A stretch of DNA of 64,000 nt from Veillonella tobetsuensis (GTDB lineage Bacteria; Bacillota; Negativicutes; Veillonellales; Veillonellaceae): positions 161,589 through 225,588 of the forward strand of contig NZ_BBXI01000021.1 in the NCBI RefSeq assembly GCF_001078375.1, given 5' to 3'. The notes under the pieces are model-generated. The model ran no database searches. It was not told the origin of the DNA and worked only from the letters and a program-made list of their open reading frames with translations. Position 1 is the first letter of the stretch, and every line of letters starts with the position of its first letter. This document shows positions 16,997 through 26,555 of the stretch, in pieces. The position numbers and the translations under genes were made by a program.

Positions 16997-18116
16997 ATGC
17001 TAGCACACATGGTGTTTTTAGTATTTTCTGAATTATATTGTGCCCTGTGACTACGGTCATTACTGTAGGAGGACAATAGGTAAATGTCGGATCTGGAGAA
17101 ATCGTTTTGATGTAACGATCGTGTGTTTCCATAAAGGATTTGTATGTATAAAGTGAAAATCGACCATAGTTACCACATAGTTCCCATTTGTCTTTAGCGA
17201 GAAGGGCCAGAAATTCATCGGCATGCGGGTCATACGCAATATTAGGTAATGAGTCCGTTGTTAGTCCCGTTTTACTATTGGTAAATGGAGAAATATGGTA
17301 CATATAGCCTCGCGGTGTGACACAAATCATCCAATTTATGTCTCTACACATAAGGGTTCGTTTATAAACGCCAAAGACCTCTTGTAATCTTGCTTTTCGT
17401 ACGTAAAGAGCATAAAAGGTTTCTTTATATTCCGTCGGATCATCAGGCTCGTATAGATAGGTTTGTTCCACCATATCATAGGGAATATTACATATATTGG
17501 CTAGATCTTCGATAGAATGACGTCCGACTTTAGACGCCGAGCAAATGCGACTTTTAGGAAATAGTAAAATATATTCACTACCAATATAGTCAGATAAGGC
17601 ACCAAAATGAGTGCCCTCTTTCCTGTTAAATTCAGGAAATTGCATGCACCGATAATCACCATCAATGGCCGTGCAAGCGTAGCTTTTACCAAAGACAGCC
17701 ATCCCATAATCCTCAATGTGACTAGGGTCCCATGGCCCCAGGTCATCGCCATAACGCATTTTGCCATTATCATAACGAAGCATCTTAGTATGCCCCGTAG
17801 GCGACACGCAGAGCACACAAGGGTATCCATATTGCTGGGTATACCAGCCACCTACGCTATGCCAATCCGCAATCCGATTCTCAGGCCATGCAAACAAGGT
17901 CATTTCCACCGGCTGCTGTCCATGTACACCATTCACGGACGCCGTGCCATGAATCATGTGCTTGTACCAATTCCTACCAATCATATAATGCCATGTCAAA
18001 GGCGGCGTTGGCCCACTCCGCCCAACCGGATTACTAATCGCGATGAGCAGACCCATCCGCGCTTCGCGATAAGGTCTAACAATATCATTAATTTGGCGCA
18101 CTAAACCTTGATTCAT
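16995..18116 (-). CDS. Hypothetical protein, 373 aa
   Basis: No signal peptide and no membrane segment, so probably cytoplasmic. It is rich in Tyr, Trp and Cys, with recurring phrases such as VLCVSPTGHTKM and WMICVTPRGYMYH that may mark an internal duplication (about 110-130 and 265-285). I recognise no family. The start follows GGGGG. It converges on small RNA copy 1. Confidence 0.6.
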   Translation of the reverse strand: MNQGLVRQINDIVRPYREARMGLLIAISNPVGRSGPTPPLTWHYMIGRNWYKHMIHGTASVNGVHGQQPVEMTLFAWPENRIADWHSVGGWYTQQYGYPCVLCVSPTGHTKMLRYDNGKMRYGDDLGPWDPSHIEDYGMAVFGKSYACTAIDGDYRCMQFPEFNRKEGTHFGALSDYIGSEYILLFPKSRICSASKVGRHSIEDLANICNIPYDMVEQTYLYEPDDPTEYKETFYALYVRKARLQEVFGVYKRTLMCRDINWMICVTPRGYMYHISPFTNSKTGLTTDSLPNIAYDPHADEFLALLAKDKWELCGNYGRFSLYTYKSFMETHDRYIKTISPDPTFTYCPPTVMTVVTGHNIIQKILKTPCVLA

Positions 18117-18369
18117 AGGACATCCCCCTTGTATCTTGCTAATCCTTATGAAAGCTATCTTTATTACACCTTTATTATAGAAAAACGGATGAGGAGAATT
18201 TAGTGCATGGCGACATATAAACGTAATACAGATTATAATATGTAAGCGTAATAGGGCTTACAATATAGAAATATATAGACATTCAGTTATATAATTATAC
18301 TTAATAAAGAAAATCTATGTATTGCTATAACACCGATACATAAGGAGAGCCTAAAAGGGAGATAAAAAG

Positions 18370-19701
18370 ATGACAAAATTAGTAGTACTAACGGGAGCTT
18401 TCATCATAAGCACTATACTGTCACCAGTAGGCGCCATCGATGTCAATATTCCCGGTGCGGATGCGAAAATTCCAAAGGATGCGTATATAAATTATCAAGC
18501 CACAAACCAAGCCATTGAAAAGGATGTGTCCAATTATGTAGAAACCTTAAAGAGTACTGATAAAGCCAACGGTATTAGTAGAAACGAACTAGCCTATGCA
18601 AAGGAGGCCTCTATATATCGTGGCGAACATTACCACAATACAGTGATTTCCGTTCACAATCGATACAGCCAAATCCGACTTTCATTCCCCGTAGCAGGCA
18701 TAAAGAGCGAATATAATATCGGCCGGTATAAAAATCCAGATCGCACCATAGAGGATTATCGCGTTATAACCGATAATGGCAGTCTTAATCTAGAAATCGA
18801 CTATGCAGATTACAAAGATCAGGATTGGCGCAACACTAAAACTGCCTATGAAAAACTAACAGACAAGGACGTTCGTAAGTTCTTACAAGATAAAGCAAAG
18901 AAGAGTCCAGAAAAGCATATTTCTGATATAAAGGCAACTGTATTTTCATACCCTACTGTTACCTATAGTACTTGGGACAGTATGAAAATGCCTTACCTCA
19001 AAAACGGTCAAAAAACGACGATGACCGTCGATACCATCAACTTTAAACATATGATGGGCTTTGCCATACGTTACCCTTTATATCATGCAGGTATCGCCTA
19101 TTTTGATAATAAACCGGTGTTGAATAAGGTGCCTACTGACAATCTACTTGCCAATTACGTGCTTCCATCCGTGAAAAATCTCAATGAGTTGAATGAATAT
19201 TCACGCATAGAAAACCTAAACGGCATAAAGTATCGTGTACCTAAAGATGCCCTATTCGAAGGTGAAAGTAAAGAAGATTATCAAGATATGAGATATTACC
19301 AAAAGGGATCCCTAACCTTTTTTGTTTCTACTATCAATCTTACTAATAATCCGTATACTCGTAATAATATCATTGATGGGCATTACAATTTCAGTAGGAA
19401 TTTACATTCATTCTGGGATATATACCGGTACCACCCAACACCAGAGTATATTAATTACGCTGTTGTATGGAATAATAATATACCTGGCCTATCCATACAT
19501 AGTTATGAACCCTATAGTGATATTCACATCCTAAACTTTGAATCCTATGATGGTACCTATCATTTTATCTATACCATCTTTTATCCGAACTTTTTAAGTG
19601 CTGATGAAGTTCAAAAATTACGGAATATGATTGAGTTCTTTGATTCTACGAATAATCCGGAATTTAAGTTACAAGAACATGTAGTGTTTCCAGAAACATA
19701 G
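18370..19701 (+). CDS. Exported protein, paralog of the one at 25.3 kb
   Basis: 443 aa with a short Sec signal (MTKLVVLTGAFIISTIL, cleavage near VGA). The only plus-strand gene in this island. It is clearly related to 25299-26534: both begin the mature part with PGADA-IP--AY-NY, share KYRVPK/TYRVPK in the middle and AVVWNN-IP near the end. No known domain. Presumably periplasmic or outer-surface. The ribosome binding site is AAAGGGAG. Confidence 0.65.
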   Translation: MTKLVVLTGAFIISTILSPVGAIDVNIPGADAKIPKDAYINYQATNQAIEKDVSNYVETLKSTDKANGISRNELAYAKEASIYRGEHYHNTVISVHNRYSQIRLSFPVAGIKSEYNIGRYKNPDRTIEDYRVITDNGSLNLEIDYADYKDQDWRNTKTAYEKLTDKDVRKFLQDKAKKSPEKHISDIKATVFSYPTVTYSTWDSMKMPYLKNGQKTTMTVDTINFKHMMGFAIRYPLYHAGIAYFDNKPVLNKVPTDNLLANYVLPSVKNLNELNEYSRIENLNGIKYRVPKDALFEGESKEDYQDMRYYQKGSLTFFVSTINLTNNPYTRNNIIDGHYNFSRNLHSFWDIYRYHPTPEYINYAVVWNNNIPGLSIHSYEPYSDIHILNFESYDGTYHFIYTIFYPNFLSADEVQKLRNMIEFFDSTNNPEFKLQEHVVFPET

Positions 19702-19803
19702 GAGATTAATACCCATTAGGCATCGTGCAAAATCAACCTAATATTATATATGTAAACAAACAGCCAGTACCGCAATCGCAGTACTGGCTATTGTTATATG
19801 TCG

Positions 19804-20424
19804 CTACTTCTTTTTAGCTTGTTTTTCATGTTGCTCCACAAGGATAAGGAATTCCTTAAAGTTATTGATTTTAACGGCTTGCCATGTGCCATCATCAAGT
19901 TTTTTCATAGCAAGATTAAATGTTACGTCTTGGTTAAGTTCTTTGGAATTAAATGTAACAGGCACAACAGCGCTATTACCATCAACAGTGGCAGAACCAA
20001 TGCTTTTGAACTCAAGGTCTTTGACACCTGTTTTTTCTTTCATTTCATCAGCTGCTTGTTTTTCTCGAGCATTTTGCTCTGAACTTTCAGGTTGCTTTGC
20101 AATAGCATTGTAAATTTCATCGCTCAAAATAGGAACAATCTTAGGTTTCAAACCTTGGAACATCACCTCAGCAAGGTCTTTAAATGGACTATTTTTAATT
20201 TCAGGATCTTCCAGTTGCATAGCCACAACATCATCATAACCAGAACCGATAATAGAATCCATATCTACGTGCTTTTTGAAAGCATTTACATCATGCTTTT
20301 CTACGGCTTCACGAGCAAGATTCAAGGAATAGACAGGGGTTTTCGTGAAATACAAGAAATACCAACCCAGTACAATCGCCACAACAGCGACTAATGCAGC
20401 AATAAACAATTTCTTTTTAGACAT
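19804..20424 (-). CDS. Single-pass membrane protein, possibly DUF2939-like
   Basis: 206 aa: lysine-rich start (MSKKKLF), one membrane helix (about 7-27), then an extracytoplasmic domain beginning YSLNLAREAVEKHDVNAFKKHVDMD, which resembles the opening of DUF2939 proteins. A long charged linker (about 105-135) precedes a beta-rich end. Lysine-rich tail (EKQAKKK). The family call is tentative. Start after GAGAGGAG. Confidence 0.55.
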   Translation of the reverse strand: MSKKKLFIAALVAVVAIVLGWYFLYFTKTPVYSLNLAREAVEKHDVNAFKKHVDMDSIIGSGYDDVVAMQLEDPEIKNSPFKDLAEVMFQGLKPKIVPILSDEIYNAIAKQPESSEQNAREKQAADEMKEKTGVKDLEFKSIGSATVDGNSAVVPVTFNSKELNQDVTFNLAMKKLDDGTWQAVKINNFKEFLILVEQHEKQAKKK

Positions 20425-20445
20425 AAAGGTCTCCTCTCATAAAAT

Positions 20446-20494
20446 AAGCACAATCTTATTAGCATAAGTATACTATGCATATAGGGCTGTGCCT
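20446..20494. repeat. Conserved-loop hairpin, copy 2
   Basis: Outer stem around GCACAATC/GGCTGTGC enclosing TTAGCATAAGTATACTATGC. Lies between the 3' end of the membrane protein gene at 20522 and the next gene; on the minus strand it is followed by TTATTTTAT. Confidence 0.65.
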
Positions 20495-20521
20495 ATCATT
20501 AATAATTTTATATTATACTGT

Positions 20522-20968
20522 TTAAAAGTAATGAAATATCGTACTAATCATTACCAATAGAACTGGCCCTAGTATAACACATGCCAGTATTACTATAGTG
20601 GCATAGGTTAGCAAACATAATTTTATAAAACAATCTATGCTATTAAATATAAACATACCAAAAAAGGAGTGCTCTTTTAAAGAAATGAACCAATCTTTTA
20701 CTCTATAATAAATTTTGGGCTTATCAAATGCAGGATATAGCTTCTCATACCACAAAATAAGCCACGGCAAAAACCAAATATTCCCAAAGGAAAGCATTAA
20801 TACGGGAAGATAATCTCTTAATGGATATGCTTCTAATACATATCGATCGTACAGCAATCTATAAAAGCACCAAAAAGAGAGTCCCCAAATAAGTAAAAGT
20901 ACAAGCTTTATCAGAAGCCCCAAAAAAAGTTTAATCATTAATCTGTGACTATTCACTATTCTATCCAT
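20522..20968 (-). CDS. Hypothetical membrane protein, paralog of the one at 16.2 kb
   Basis: 148 aa with three to four hydrophobic segments. Shares YDRYVLEAYPL, FGNIW, PWLILWYEKLYPAF and KPKIYYRVKDW with 16243-16689. An internal ATG (20938) is an alternative start; neither has a strong ribosome binding site. Lies 23 nt behind the secreted gene pair, probably in one transcript with it. Confidence 0.62.
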   Translation of the reverse strand: MDRIVNSHRLMIKLFLGLLIKLVLLLIWGLSFWCFYRLLYDRYVLEAYPLRDYLPVLMLSFGNIWFLPWLILWYEKLYPAFDKPKIYYRVKDWFISLKEHSFFGMFIFNSIDCFIKLCLLTYATIVILACVILGPVLLVMISTIFHYF

Positions 20969-20991
20969 TCTAGAGTACTATCGATAATCTA

Positions 20992-21561
20992 TTACAGCTC
21001 ATCATCATAGGCTATTCCATAAGCCTTTTGATATACCAAATTAGGCAGCTTGTATTTTTCATTGCCAAATTCGACAGGTAATAGAATAGCCTTTATATTA
21101 GCCATATGAATCTGTTGCTTATGAGTTTGGCCACCATTATTAAAAGCATTGGCACTTGTAATTGTACCAGTAATTCCCGAATTTGATTGTTTTGCATACC
21201 ATATGGAAATATATGGGTCATTCCCACCGTTCCGTAAAGATGTATCATGCTTGTCAATCAAATGGTTCAACGATTGATCCATTTGGTAATCATATTGAAT
21301 CTGAAGTCCATAAATTAGGTCAGCTGCAGGCATCAGCACATAAACAGTGGCTTCGATACGGCGGTGACCATTAGGAGCTTCTACAGATCTAACGGATGTA
21401 AGATCAAGATATTTCCCATCGCCCCGACCAGAATCAACAGTAGAATCGATATGTTGGAATCGTGCCGTATCTAATAATTCAGACTGTGATATGGCTTGAC
21501 CTTGCAACGGTAATACGAAGCAGACTAATAACCATAAAAAACGTAAATATATTCGTTTCAT
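20992..21561 (-). CDS. Exported protein, second member of duplicated gene pair (copy 1)
   Basis: 189 aa from ATG 21561 behind AGGTGG. Signal peptide with cleavage after QGQA. Related to 23981-24538: both carry GRGDGKYLD/GNGDGTYID, YVLMPAGD-like YVLMPAAD and a helix with LNHLIDKHD/FANLIKKLD, then a Gly-Ile turn and a final YG-A/MQ-FDD-type tail. It is the downstream partner in a unit that also includes a B-type protein. Function unknown. Confidence 0.65.
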   Translation of the reverse strand: MKRIYLRFLWLLVCFVLPLQGQAISQSELLDTARFQHIDSTVDSGRGDGKYLDLTSVRSVEAPNGHRRIEATVYVLMPAADLIYGLQIQYDYQMDQSLNHLIDKHDTSLRNGGNDPYISIWYAKQSNSGITGTITSANAFNNGGQTHKQQIHMANIKAILLPVEFGNEKYKLPNLVYQKAYGIAYDDEL

Positions 21562-21569
21562 TGTCCACC

Positions 21570-22142
21570 TCACTGTACCACAATATCATCAAAGTGTTGC
21601 TGATACGCAACCATAAACATAGTATCTGCTAAATCATACAGGATTCGATGATTACGATTCACTGGGAACTTACGTGTATCCTCTGAGTACTTTGTCCATT
21701 TCACGGTTCCATCTGCTTCATATCTCGCCACATCAATATCAGACATATATAAGCCAGAATTGCTTTCACTAGCTTGAATCAATGCAATCATGGACGGACT
21801 TGGATTCATCGTGCGAGACGAACGAATCAACGTAGCCAATGAGTAATTCGTATCATACGCTACAGTAAGCTGTTTCTCTTGAATCCCAACTCCATAGGAT
21901 GCAACCGTAGCTATATAATAGATTCCACGCAATGTGTACTGCGGCGGTGCATAGTGCAAAGGCTCTACAGAATAAGTATTTAGGTAAACGTAGATGCCCT
22001 CTTTTGTAACAGGGTTACTAAACTCATGGTGATGAACCAATTTAAACTGCGGCGATGTCTGTAACTCTTGTAATGTAATTGCCTCTGTAGGCATGGTAAA
22101 AACTAGCAACACAAAAGCTAGCATTAAAATACGTCGAATCAT
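21570..22142 (-). CDS. Exported protein, first member of duplicated gene pair (copy 1)
   Basis: 190 aa from ATG 22142 behind AGAGAGG. Signal peptide MIRRILMLAFVLLVF with cleavage near PTEA. Strongly similar to 24544-25110: ELQTSPQFK/ELKSSPQFK, EPLHYAPPQY/EVLEYAPPMY, DTNYSLATLIR/DTRLSLASQVY and the ends HFDDIVVQ/HFEDVVVK. The stop overlaps the region of the partner's start, as in the second copy. Function unknown; likely periplasmic. Confidence 0.68.
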   Translation of the reverse strand: MIRRILMLAFVLLVFTMPTEAITLQELQTSPQFKLVHHHEFSNPVTKEGIYVYLNTYSVEPLHYAPPQYTLRGIYYIATVASYGVGIQEKQLTVAYDTNYSLATLIRSSRTMNPSPSMIALIQASESNSGLYMSDIDVARYEADGTVKWTKYSEDTRKFPVNRNHRILYDLADTMFMVAYQQHFDDIVVQ

Positions 22143-22165
22143 AAAAACCTCTCTCAACATAAATA

Positions 22166-22213
22166 AGCACAACCCTATTAGCATAAGTATACTATGCAAA
22201 TAAGGCTGTGCCT
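22166..22213. repeat. Conserved-loop hairpin, copy 3
   Basis: Stem AGCACAACC/GGCTGTGCCT enclosing TTAGCATAAGTATACTATGC. Lies between the stop of the YadA-anchor gene and the start of the secreted pair. Confidence 0.65.
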
Positions 22214-22232
22214 ATAATTTATAAAATATATA

Positions 22233-23141
22233 CTATCTTATTTTTTGTAATGCCAATTTAATTTCTTGAAGTTCAGCACGTAAATCTGCATTGTCAGCTT
22301 GTAAGTCCTTAATTTGCTGTGCCATTTCAAAGCGGCTCATTTTTAAGCTAGGGTCTTGGTATCCTAATTTGAAAGATGCACCAAGATTGAAGGTACTTTC
22401 ACTACCTAAAGCAACGCCAAGATGAACCATCGTATTTTCATTCGGTTGATAAGACGTACCGATAGCACCAGCCGTTGCATTTTTATAATGGCCTACGCTA
22501 GTCGCAAAGGACCATTTATCATTTGGATTGTAGTCCAAGTAATGCAAGCCAGATAAAGCAGCTGACACAGCACCAGCTTTGTTAATTTGGCTGCCTACGT
22601 TCCCCATAATATTGCTAACATTAACATTCGCAGTAGCTGCGCGCAATTGACGAACGTTAACAGCATCTGTATCTGCTTGACCATCGTCTACATTTTCAAT
22701 TTTCATATCCCCTGCATGAATACCCGCTTCCGCATCATACGTAAGATTAATGCCATCTGGTCGACCATCACTAATAGTTATACCCGTCGGTTTAACTTTT
22801 GTAGCATGCACTTTCACAGTACTTGGATCCGTCCCTGGCACAATAGAGCTAGCGGCCCCCACATCAGCAATGTTCAATCCATCGCCATCAAAATCCATAC
22901 TAGTATCGTGATTCGACATAGATAACGTGCCCGGTTTAATAATGACACGTTCATTACTACCATCTGGAAACTCATCATTAATCCAAAACTGTTTTGTAGA
23001 AATCGTGGTACCATCAAAGCGGTTATTTGATGATATACTGCCGATAGTAATCGTATCAGTACCAACAGTCACTGGTGCGCCCATAACATTCACACTCAAA
23101 ACAGACAAAATTCCCGTTAACACTAATAATCTCTTATTCAT
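22233..23141 (-). CDS. Short trimeric-autotransporter-like protein with YadA anchor and C-terminal coiled coil
   Basis: 302 aa. Signal peptide (MNKRLLVLTGILSVL, cleavage near VMGA). A beta-rich passenger of about 130 residues is followed by a stalk/neck ending DTDAVNVRQLRAATANV (about 158-174), the hallmark neck motif. A YadA-type membrane anchor follows (about 185-260: INKAGAVSAALSGLHYLDY through FNLGASFKLGYQ). Unlike classical members, the protein does not end at the barrel. It continues for about 38 residues with a charged coiled coil (MAQQIKDLQADNADLRAEL). It is probably a short outer-membrane trimer. Confidence 0.8.
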   Translation of the reverse strand: MNKRLLVLTGILSVLSVNVMGAPVTVGTDTITIGSISSNNRFDGTTISTKQFWINDEFPDGSNERVIIKPGTLSMSNHDTSMDFDGDGLNIADVGAASSIVPGTDPSTVKVHATKVKPTGITISDGRPDGINLTYDAEAGIHAGDMKIENVDDGQADTDAVNVRQLRAATANVNVSNIMGNVGSQINKAGAVSAALSGLHYLDYNPNDKWSFATSVGHYKNATAGAIGTSYQPNENTMVHLGVALGSESTFNLGASFKLGYQDPSLKMSRFEMAQQIKDLQADNADLRAELQEIKLALQKIR

Positions 23142-23337
23142 GATAACTCTCCCTCTAACCTACATGGTCTAACACACAAATAACCCTTATAGATTCTTAT
23201 TCATACATACTTATGAATATAGATAAATACTGAAAGAAATCTCATATTCTCCAATATAATTTCATTATAAGCACTACTTATTTTTACGTCAACGATGTAT
23301 TTTCATTCTTTATTCATTTTTTCTTTCATTCTACTCA

Positions 23338-23925
23338 CTATAATAAATAAGGGAGTAAATTATATTTTTTGACATCCATCAACACATTACTATTCCCATG
23401 CCGATTATGTTGGTATCGAATCAATACAACCTGATTCGTATATTTATTGAATACAAAAGATAAACCTTCGTTGTGATACCCTACGTATTCACCCACATAG
23501 TACCCAGTATATTTATCATATCCATGATAGATATCTCCATATGGTTCTGCCGGTCGTCCCCATTCAGTATCCTCAAGAAGCGGCCCATAAAGAGATTCTA
23601 CTTCGCTTCGCGTCATACCTACCATAGCCCCTTTATTAGTTGCATACCCAGATTTTGTAATATATATTGTACTCGGTTGTGTACGCAAATCCCATAATGA
23701 AATAATAACCGATTGGTCAGCAGAGATATACATATCATGATAGGAATAACGATGATCCGCTAGCCATAAGGAATAATGGTAATAGTTTAAATAAGAATAC
23801 ATATCCGAATTAGATTCTAAACCGGCTAAAACGCCCGCATCATCAGTTTTAGCAAACGCAGTTTGCCCCAAACAACCAATAATAAAAATAGAACTTAACA
23901 AGAGTTTTACAAGCGAGTGTTTCAC
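23338..23925 (-). CDS. Exported protein of unknown function, Tyr-rich
   Basis: 195 aa from GTG 23925, six nt behind AGAGGTG. Hydrophobic signal peptide; Cys in FIIGCLGQ may form a lipobox, otherwise cleavage is near AFAK. The mature part is very rich in tyrosine (SYLNYYHYSLW, YDKYTGYYVGEYVGYH) and carries VGMTRSEVESLYGP, similar to the helix motif of BamE/SmpA-like proteins, as in 15596-16174. Function unknown. Confidence 0.62.
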   Translation of the reverse strand: MKHSLVKLLLSSIFIIGCLGQTAFAKTDDAGVLAGLESNSDMYSYLNYYHYSLWLADHRYSYHDMYISADQSVIISLWDLRTQPSTIYITKSGYATNKGAMVGMTRSEVESLYGPLLEDTEWGRPAEPYGDIYHGYDKYTGYYVGEYVGYHNEGLSFVFNKYTNQVVLIRYQHNRHGNSNVLMDVKKYNLLPYLL

Positions 23926-23980
23926 TAGAATCACCTCTTAAAGTTTGTAACAATAAACACTATATAACAACATATTCATC

Positions 23981-24538
23981 TTAATTTGACGATATATCAT
24001 CAAATTGCATACCGTACACACGCTCATACAAGCGATTAGCCAAAAGATATCCTGCAAAGCCAAAGTCTACAGGGGCCGTTGCCATCCATTTATCTCTCGC
24101 TTCGCTTTGTGCATCATATCGGTTTCCATCTACATGGAACACTTTAAAATCAATAATAGTAGATGAAATTCCTGAATTCTTTTGTTTAGACAACCATAGA
24201 TCTTTATACGATGCTAATTGATGGGCATCCAATTTCTTAATTAAATTGGCAAAGGACTGCTTTGTATCAAAGGTGTAAAGAACCTGCTTTTCCTGAATCG
24301 TATCACCAGCAGGCATGAGCACATACTGTGTGATGGTAATTTGCTTTGTTCCATTCGGCCCGTTAGAGGCCTTGATAGAATCCTTATCTATATAGGTGCC
24401 ATCACCATTGCCGCTTTCACCAAAGCCACGAAGCATTTCATAGTGGTTAGTATTTTGTAATTCCTGCATAGACATGCTATATGTTGGCACCACACAAGAC
24501 AGTACCAATGCCATTGTTATATATAATACTTTCATCAT
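23981..24538 (-). CDS. Exported protein, second member of duplicated gene pair (copy 2)
   Basis: 185 aa from ATG 24538 behind GAGG; a start at 24547 overlapping the previous stop (ATGA) is possible. Signal peptide with Cys in LVLSCVVPTYS. Related to 20992-21561 (see there). The two-gene unit thus exists twice in the same order, with overlapping ends both times. Function unknown. Confidence 0.65.
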   Translation of the reverse strand: MMKVLYITMALVLSCVVPTYSMSMQELQNTNHYEMLRGFGESGNGDGTYIDKDSIKASNGPNGTKQITITQYVLMPAGDTIQEKQVLYTFDTKQSFANLIKKLDAHQLASYKDLWLSKQKNSGISSTIIDFKVFHVDGNRYDAQSEARDKWMATAPVDFGFAGYLLANRLYERVYGMQFDDISSN

Positions 24539-24543
24539 CTGCC

Positions 24544-25110
24544 TCATTTCACCACCACATCTTCAAAATGCATCCGATACGCTTCATAGAATAAAGTATC
24601 CGCTATATCATAACGCCTCGTATTCGGAGCCATGCGCAAAATAGCACGCGTAGAGGCTTTCACATGAATCGGCAACGACTGACCATCAAAAGAGAATACG
24701 CCTAAGGGTTCCTCAGTTCCCGTCATACCTGCTTTCGTTTGTGCCGCATCAATAACCGTCGTCAACGAAGCACCGACTTGTTTTGCACGATATACCTGAC
24801 TCGCTAACGACAAACGAGTGTCATAGGATACAATCCAGGAATCACTATAAATAACATGTTTCCGCGGTGATTGGTACGCATTGTATACCGTAGCTTTAAT
24901 TTTATACATAGGTGGTGCATACTCTAACACCTCTATGGATCTCGTATCTAAATACCATGTAGTATGCTCATCTACATTAGGAACATCAGGCGTTACCTCA
25001 TACATCACCTTAAACTGCGGTGACGACTTGAGTTCCTGTATCGATATCGCTTGGCTAGGTATGGTGAAAGCTAACGCTACTGCTAACATTATAAAAATAT
25101 GTTTTAACAT
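24544..25110 (-). CDS. Exported protein, first member of duplicated gene pair (copy 2)
   Basis: 188 aa. Signal peptide MLKHIFIMLAVALAF, cleavage near PSQA. Similar to 21570-22142 over its whole length. Start behind GAGGAGAG. It is the first gene after small RNA copy 2, which is read from the opposite strand. Function unknown. Confidence 0.66.
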   Translation of the reverse strand: MLKHIFIMLAVALAFTIPSQAISIQELKSSPQFKVMYEVTPDVPNVDEHTTWYLDTRSIEVLEYAPPMYKIKATVYNAYQSPRKHVIYSDSWIVSYDTRLSLASQVYRAKQVGASLTTVIDAAQTKAGMTGTEEPLGVFSFDGQSLPIHVKASTRAILRMAPNTRRYDIADTLFYEAYRMHFEDVVVK

Positions 25111-25165
25111 AAGACTCTCCTCTTAGAGATTATAGTTATAAACACTATACCTCATTCATCTTAAT

Positions 25166-25194
25166 TTGACGATAAATCATAACCTTATTATAAT
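25166..25194 (+). promoter_or_regulatory. Consensus sigma-70 promoter of small RNA copy 2
   Basis: TTGACG, 17-nt spacer, TATAAT. Confidence 0.75.
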
Positions 25195-25200
25195 ATAAGA

Positions 25201-25307
25201 AGATAGTCAGACGAGTGGATACGTCAGGCTCATCTCTGAATTACATATACATGTAGAAATGGCCTTTCAGTTATCGAATTATAAAGGATAACGAAGGGCT
25301 ATTTTTT
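25201..25307 (+). ncRNA. Small RNA, family copy 2 (about 107 nt)
   Basis: Begins near AAGATAGTCAGACGAG, forms a GACG-loop-CGTC hairpin, and shares ATTACATATACATGTAGAAA with copy 3. It ends in a strong terminator (GGCCTTTCAGTTATC pairing with GATAACGAAGGGCT, then T6). Its 3' end overlaps the last codons of the convergent 411-aa protein gene, so it is antisense to that mRNA's 3' end. No ribosome binding site or ORF inside. Confidence 0.65.
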
Positions 25308-26534
25308 CTTATGTATTAAGTTTTGATGCATTGTATCTCTTAGCATCTTAGCGTTCCCAAAATCCAAATATTCCATTATATCGCGTAGTTCGATGTGATT
25401 ATAGTTTGCTTTTCCATCTTCATAGGTAAGATATATATTGTATTCATACTGATTATCCTGTATCAATTGAATCATACGAGATTTTTTACCAGAATTATAT
25501 TGATCCATAAGATAAGAAGGAATCCCATTATTCCACACCACTGCAGACTGAATCGGAACCTCTTGTAATAGAAGTGATGGAGATGCATAGAGATAGTCAC
25601 GTAGAACACGGTTACAATATACCAATATCGGGCTTTCAGTATCAGTAACAGGGCCTCTTTCAATAACGAATTCCATTCCATGCCCCTGATACACACGCTT
25701 ATCTGAATTGGAATGATTCGTATCATTCGATTTTAGCACCATGCCCTTTGGCACACGATACGTAATATTTCCCCATGTAATAAGATCGCTGATGCTATCC
25801 AATGTATCCAACGATTGCATAGAAGGAATCACAATATTCGCCATTGCTGACTCTAAGTTCGTTACAACATCCGATTGACCAAACTTACTCAACGTAGCGA
25901 TGTACGTATGATTTGGCTGTTCATCGAATATAACATGGGCAAGTATCATAGGATTATTATCGTTCTTTGATAATTCTGTTATTATCCAAGTTCCTGCTCG
26001 TATACCAGGATATATGAAAGTTCCTTTACGTCCAGCGCTACTTTCATTAAAAGCTTGTTCCGGCGTCTCTGTAGTACCAGAAAGCGAAGCCATTGCATAA
26101 CGGTCTATGGCAAATGATGTAATATCCTCACGTTTTAAAGGGGTCACTATATCCTCCACAGTCCTAATCGGAGCTGTCAGTTTAGCATTATACCCCTTTT
26201 CATGTAATAAAATGACCGTTGAATCATGGGAAAGCAAGTCCATATACCTAATATTAGCCTTCTTTAATGCATCAGCATTGGCTAGACTCATTCCAGGCTC
26301 ACTTGCAACGTCGTCTATCTCTTTAAATCTGAGTTTTAGAGATTCCTTAATCTCAAAGTCAGGTACTTTACTAGTATTGCCATACCGATAATTCTGATAT
26401 GCATTTCCTGGAATACTTGCATCTGCCCCTGGCACAGGCGGTTGTCCCTCGGGCACAGTATATTGCGCCGCATTAATAGGCATGGTAAAAGCTAACGCCA
26501 TAGATACACCTAGCAATATCATTTTTAGTTTCAT
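25299..26534 (-). CDS. Exported protein, paralog of the one at 18.4 kb
   Basis: 411 aa from ATG 26534 behind GAGAGGTG. Signal peptide with cleavage near INA. Mature part begins with PGADASIPGNAYQNYR, matching 18370-19701; middle TYRVPKG and late AVVWNNGIP also match. Ends in IHKKK. No known domain. Its last 9 nt lie over the terminator of small RNA copy 2 on the opposite strand. Confidence 0.65.
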   Translation of the reverse strand: MKLKMILLGVSMALAFTMPINAAQYTVPEGQPPVPGADASIPGNAYQNYRYGNTSKVPDFEIKESLKLRFKEIDDVASEPGMSLANADALKKANIRYMDLLSHDSTVILLHEKGYNAKLTAPIRTVEDIVTPLKREDITSFAIDRYAMASLSGTTETPEQAFNESSAGRKGTFIYPGIRAGTWIITELSKNDNNPMILAHVIFDEQPNHTYIATLSKFGQSDVVTNLESAMANIVIPSMQSLDTLDSISDLITWGNITYRVPKGMVLKSNDTNHSNSDKRVYQGHGMEFVIERGPVTDTESPILVYCNRVLRDYLYASPSLLLQEVPIQSAVVWNNGIPSYLMDQYNSGKKSRMIQLIQDNQYEYNIYLTYEDGKANYNHIELRDIMEYLDFGNAKMLRDTMHQNLIHKKK

Positions 26535-26555
26535 ACAACACCTCTCAAACAACAA

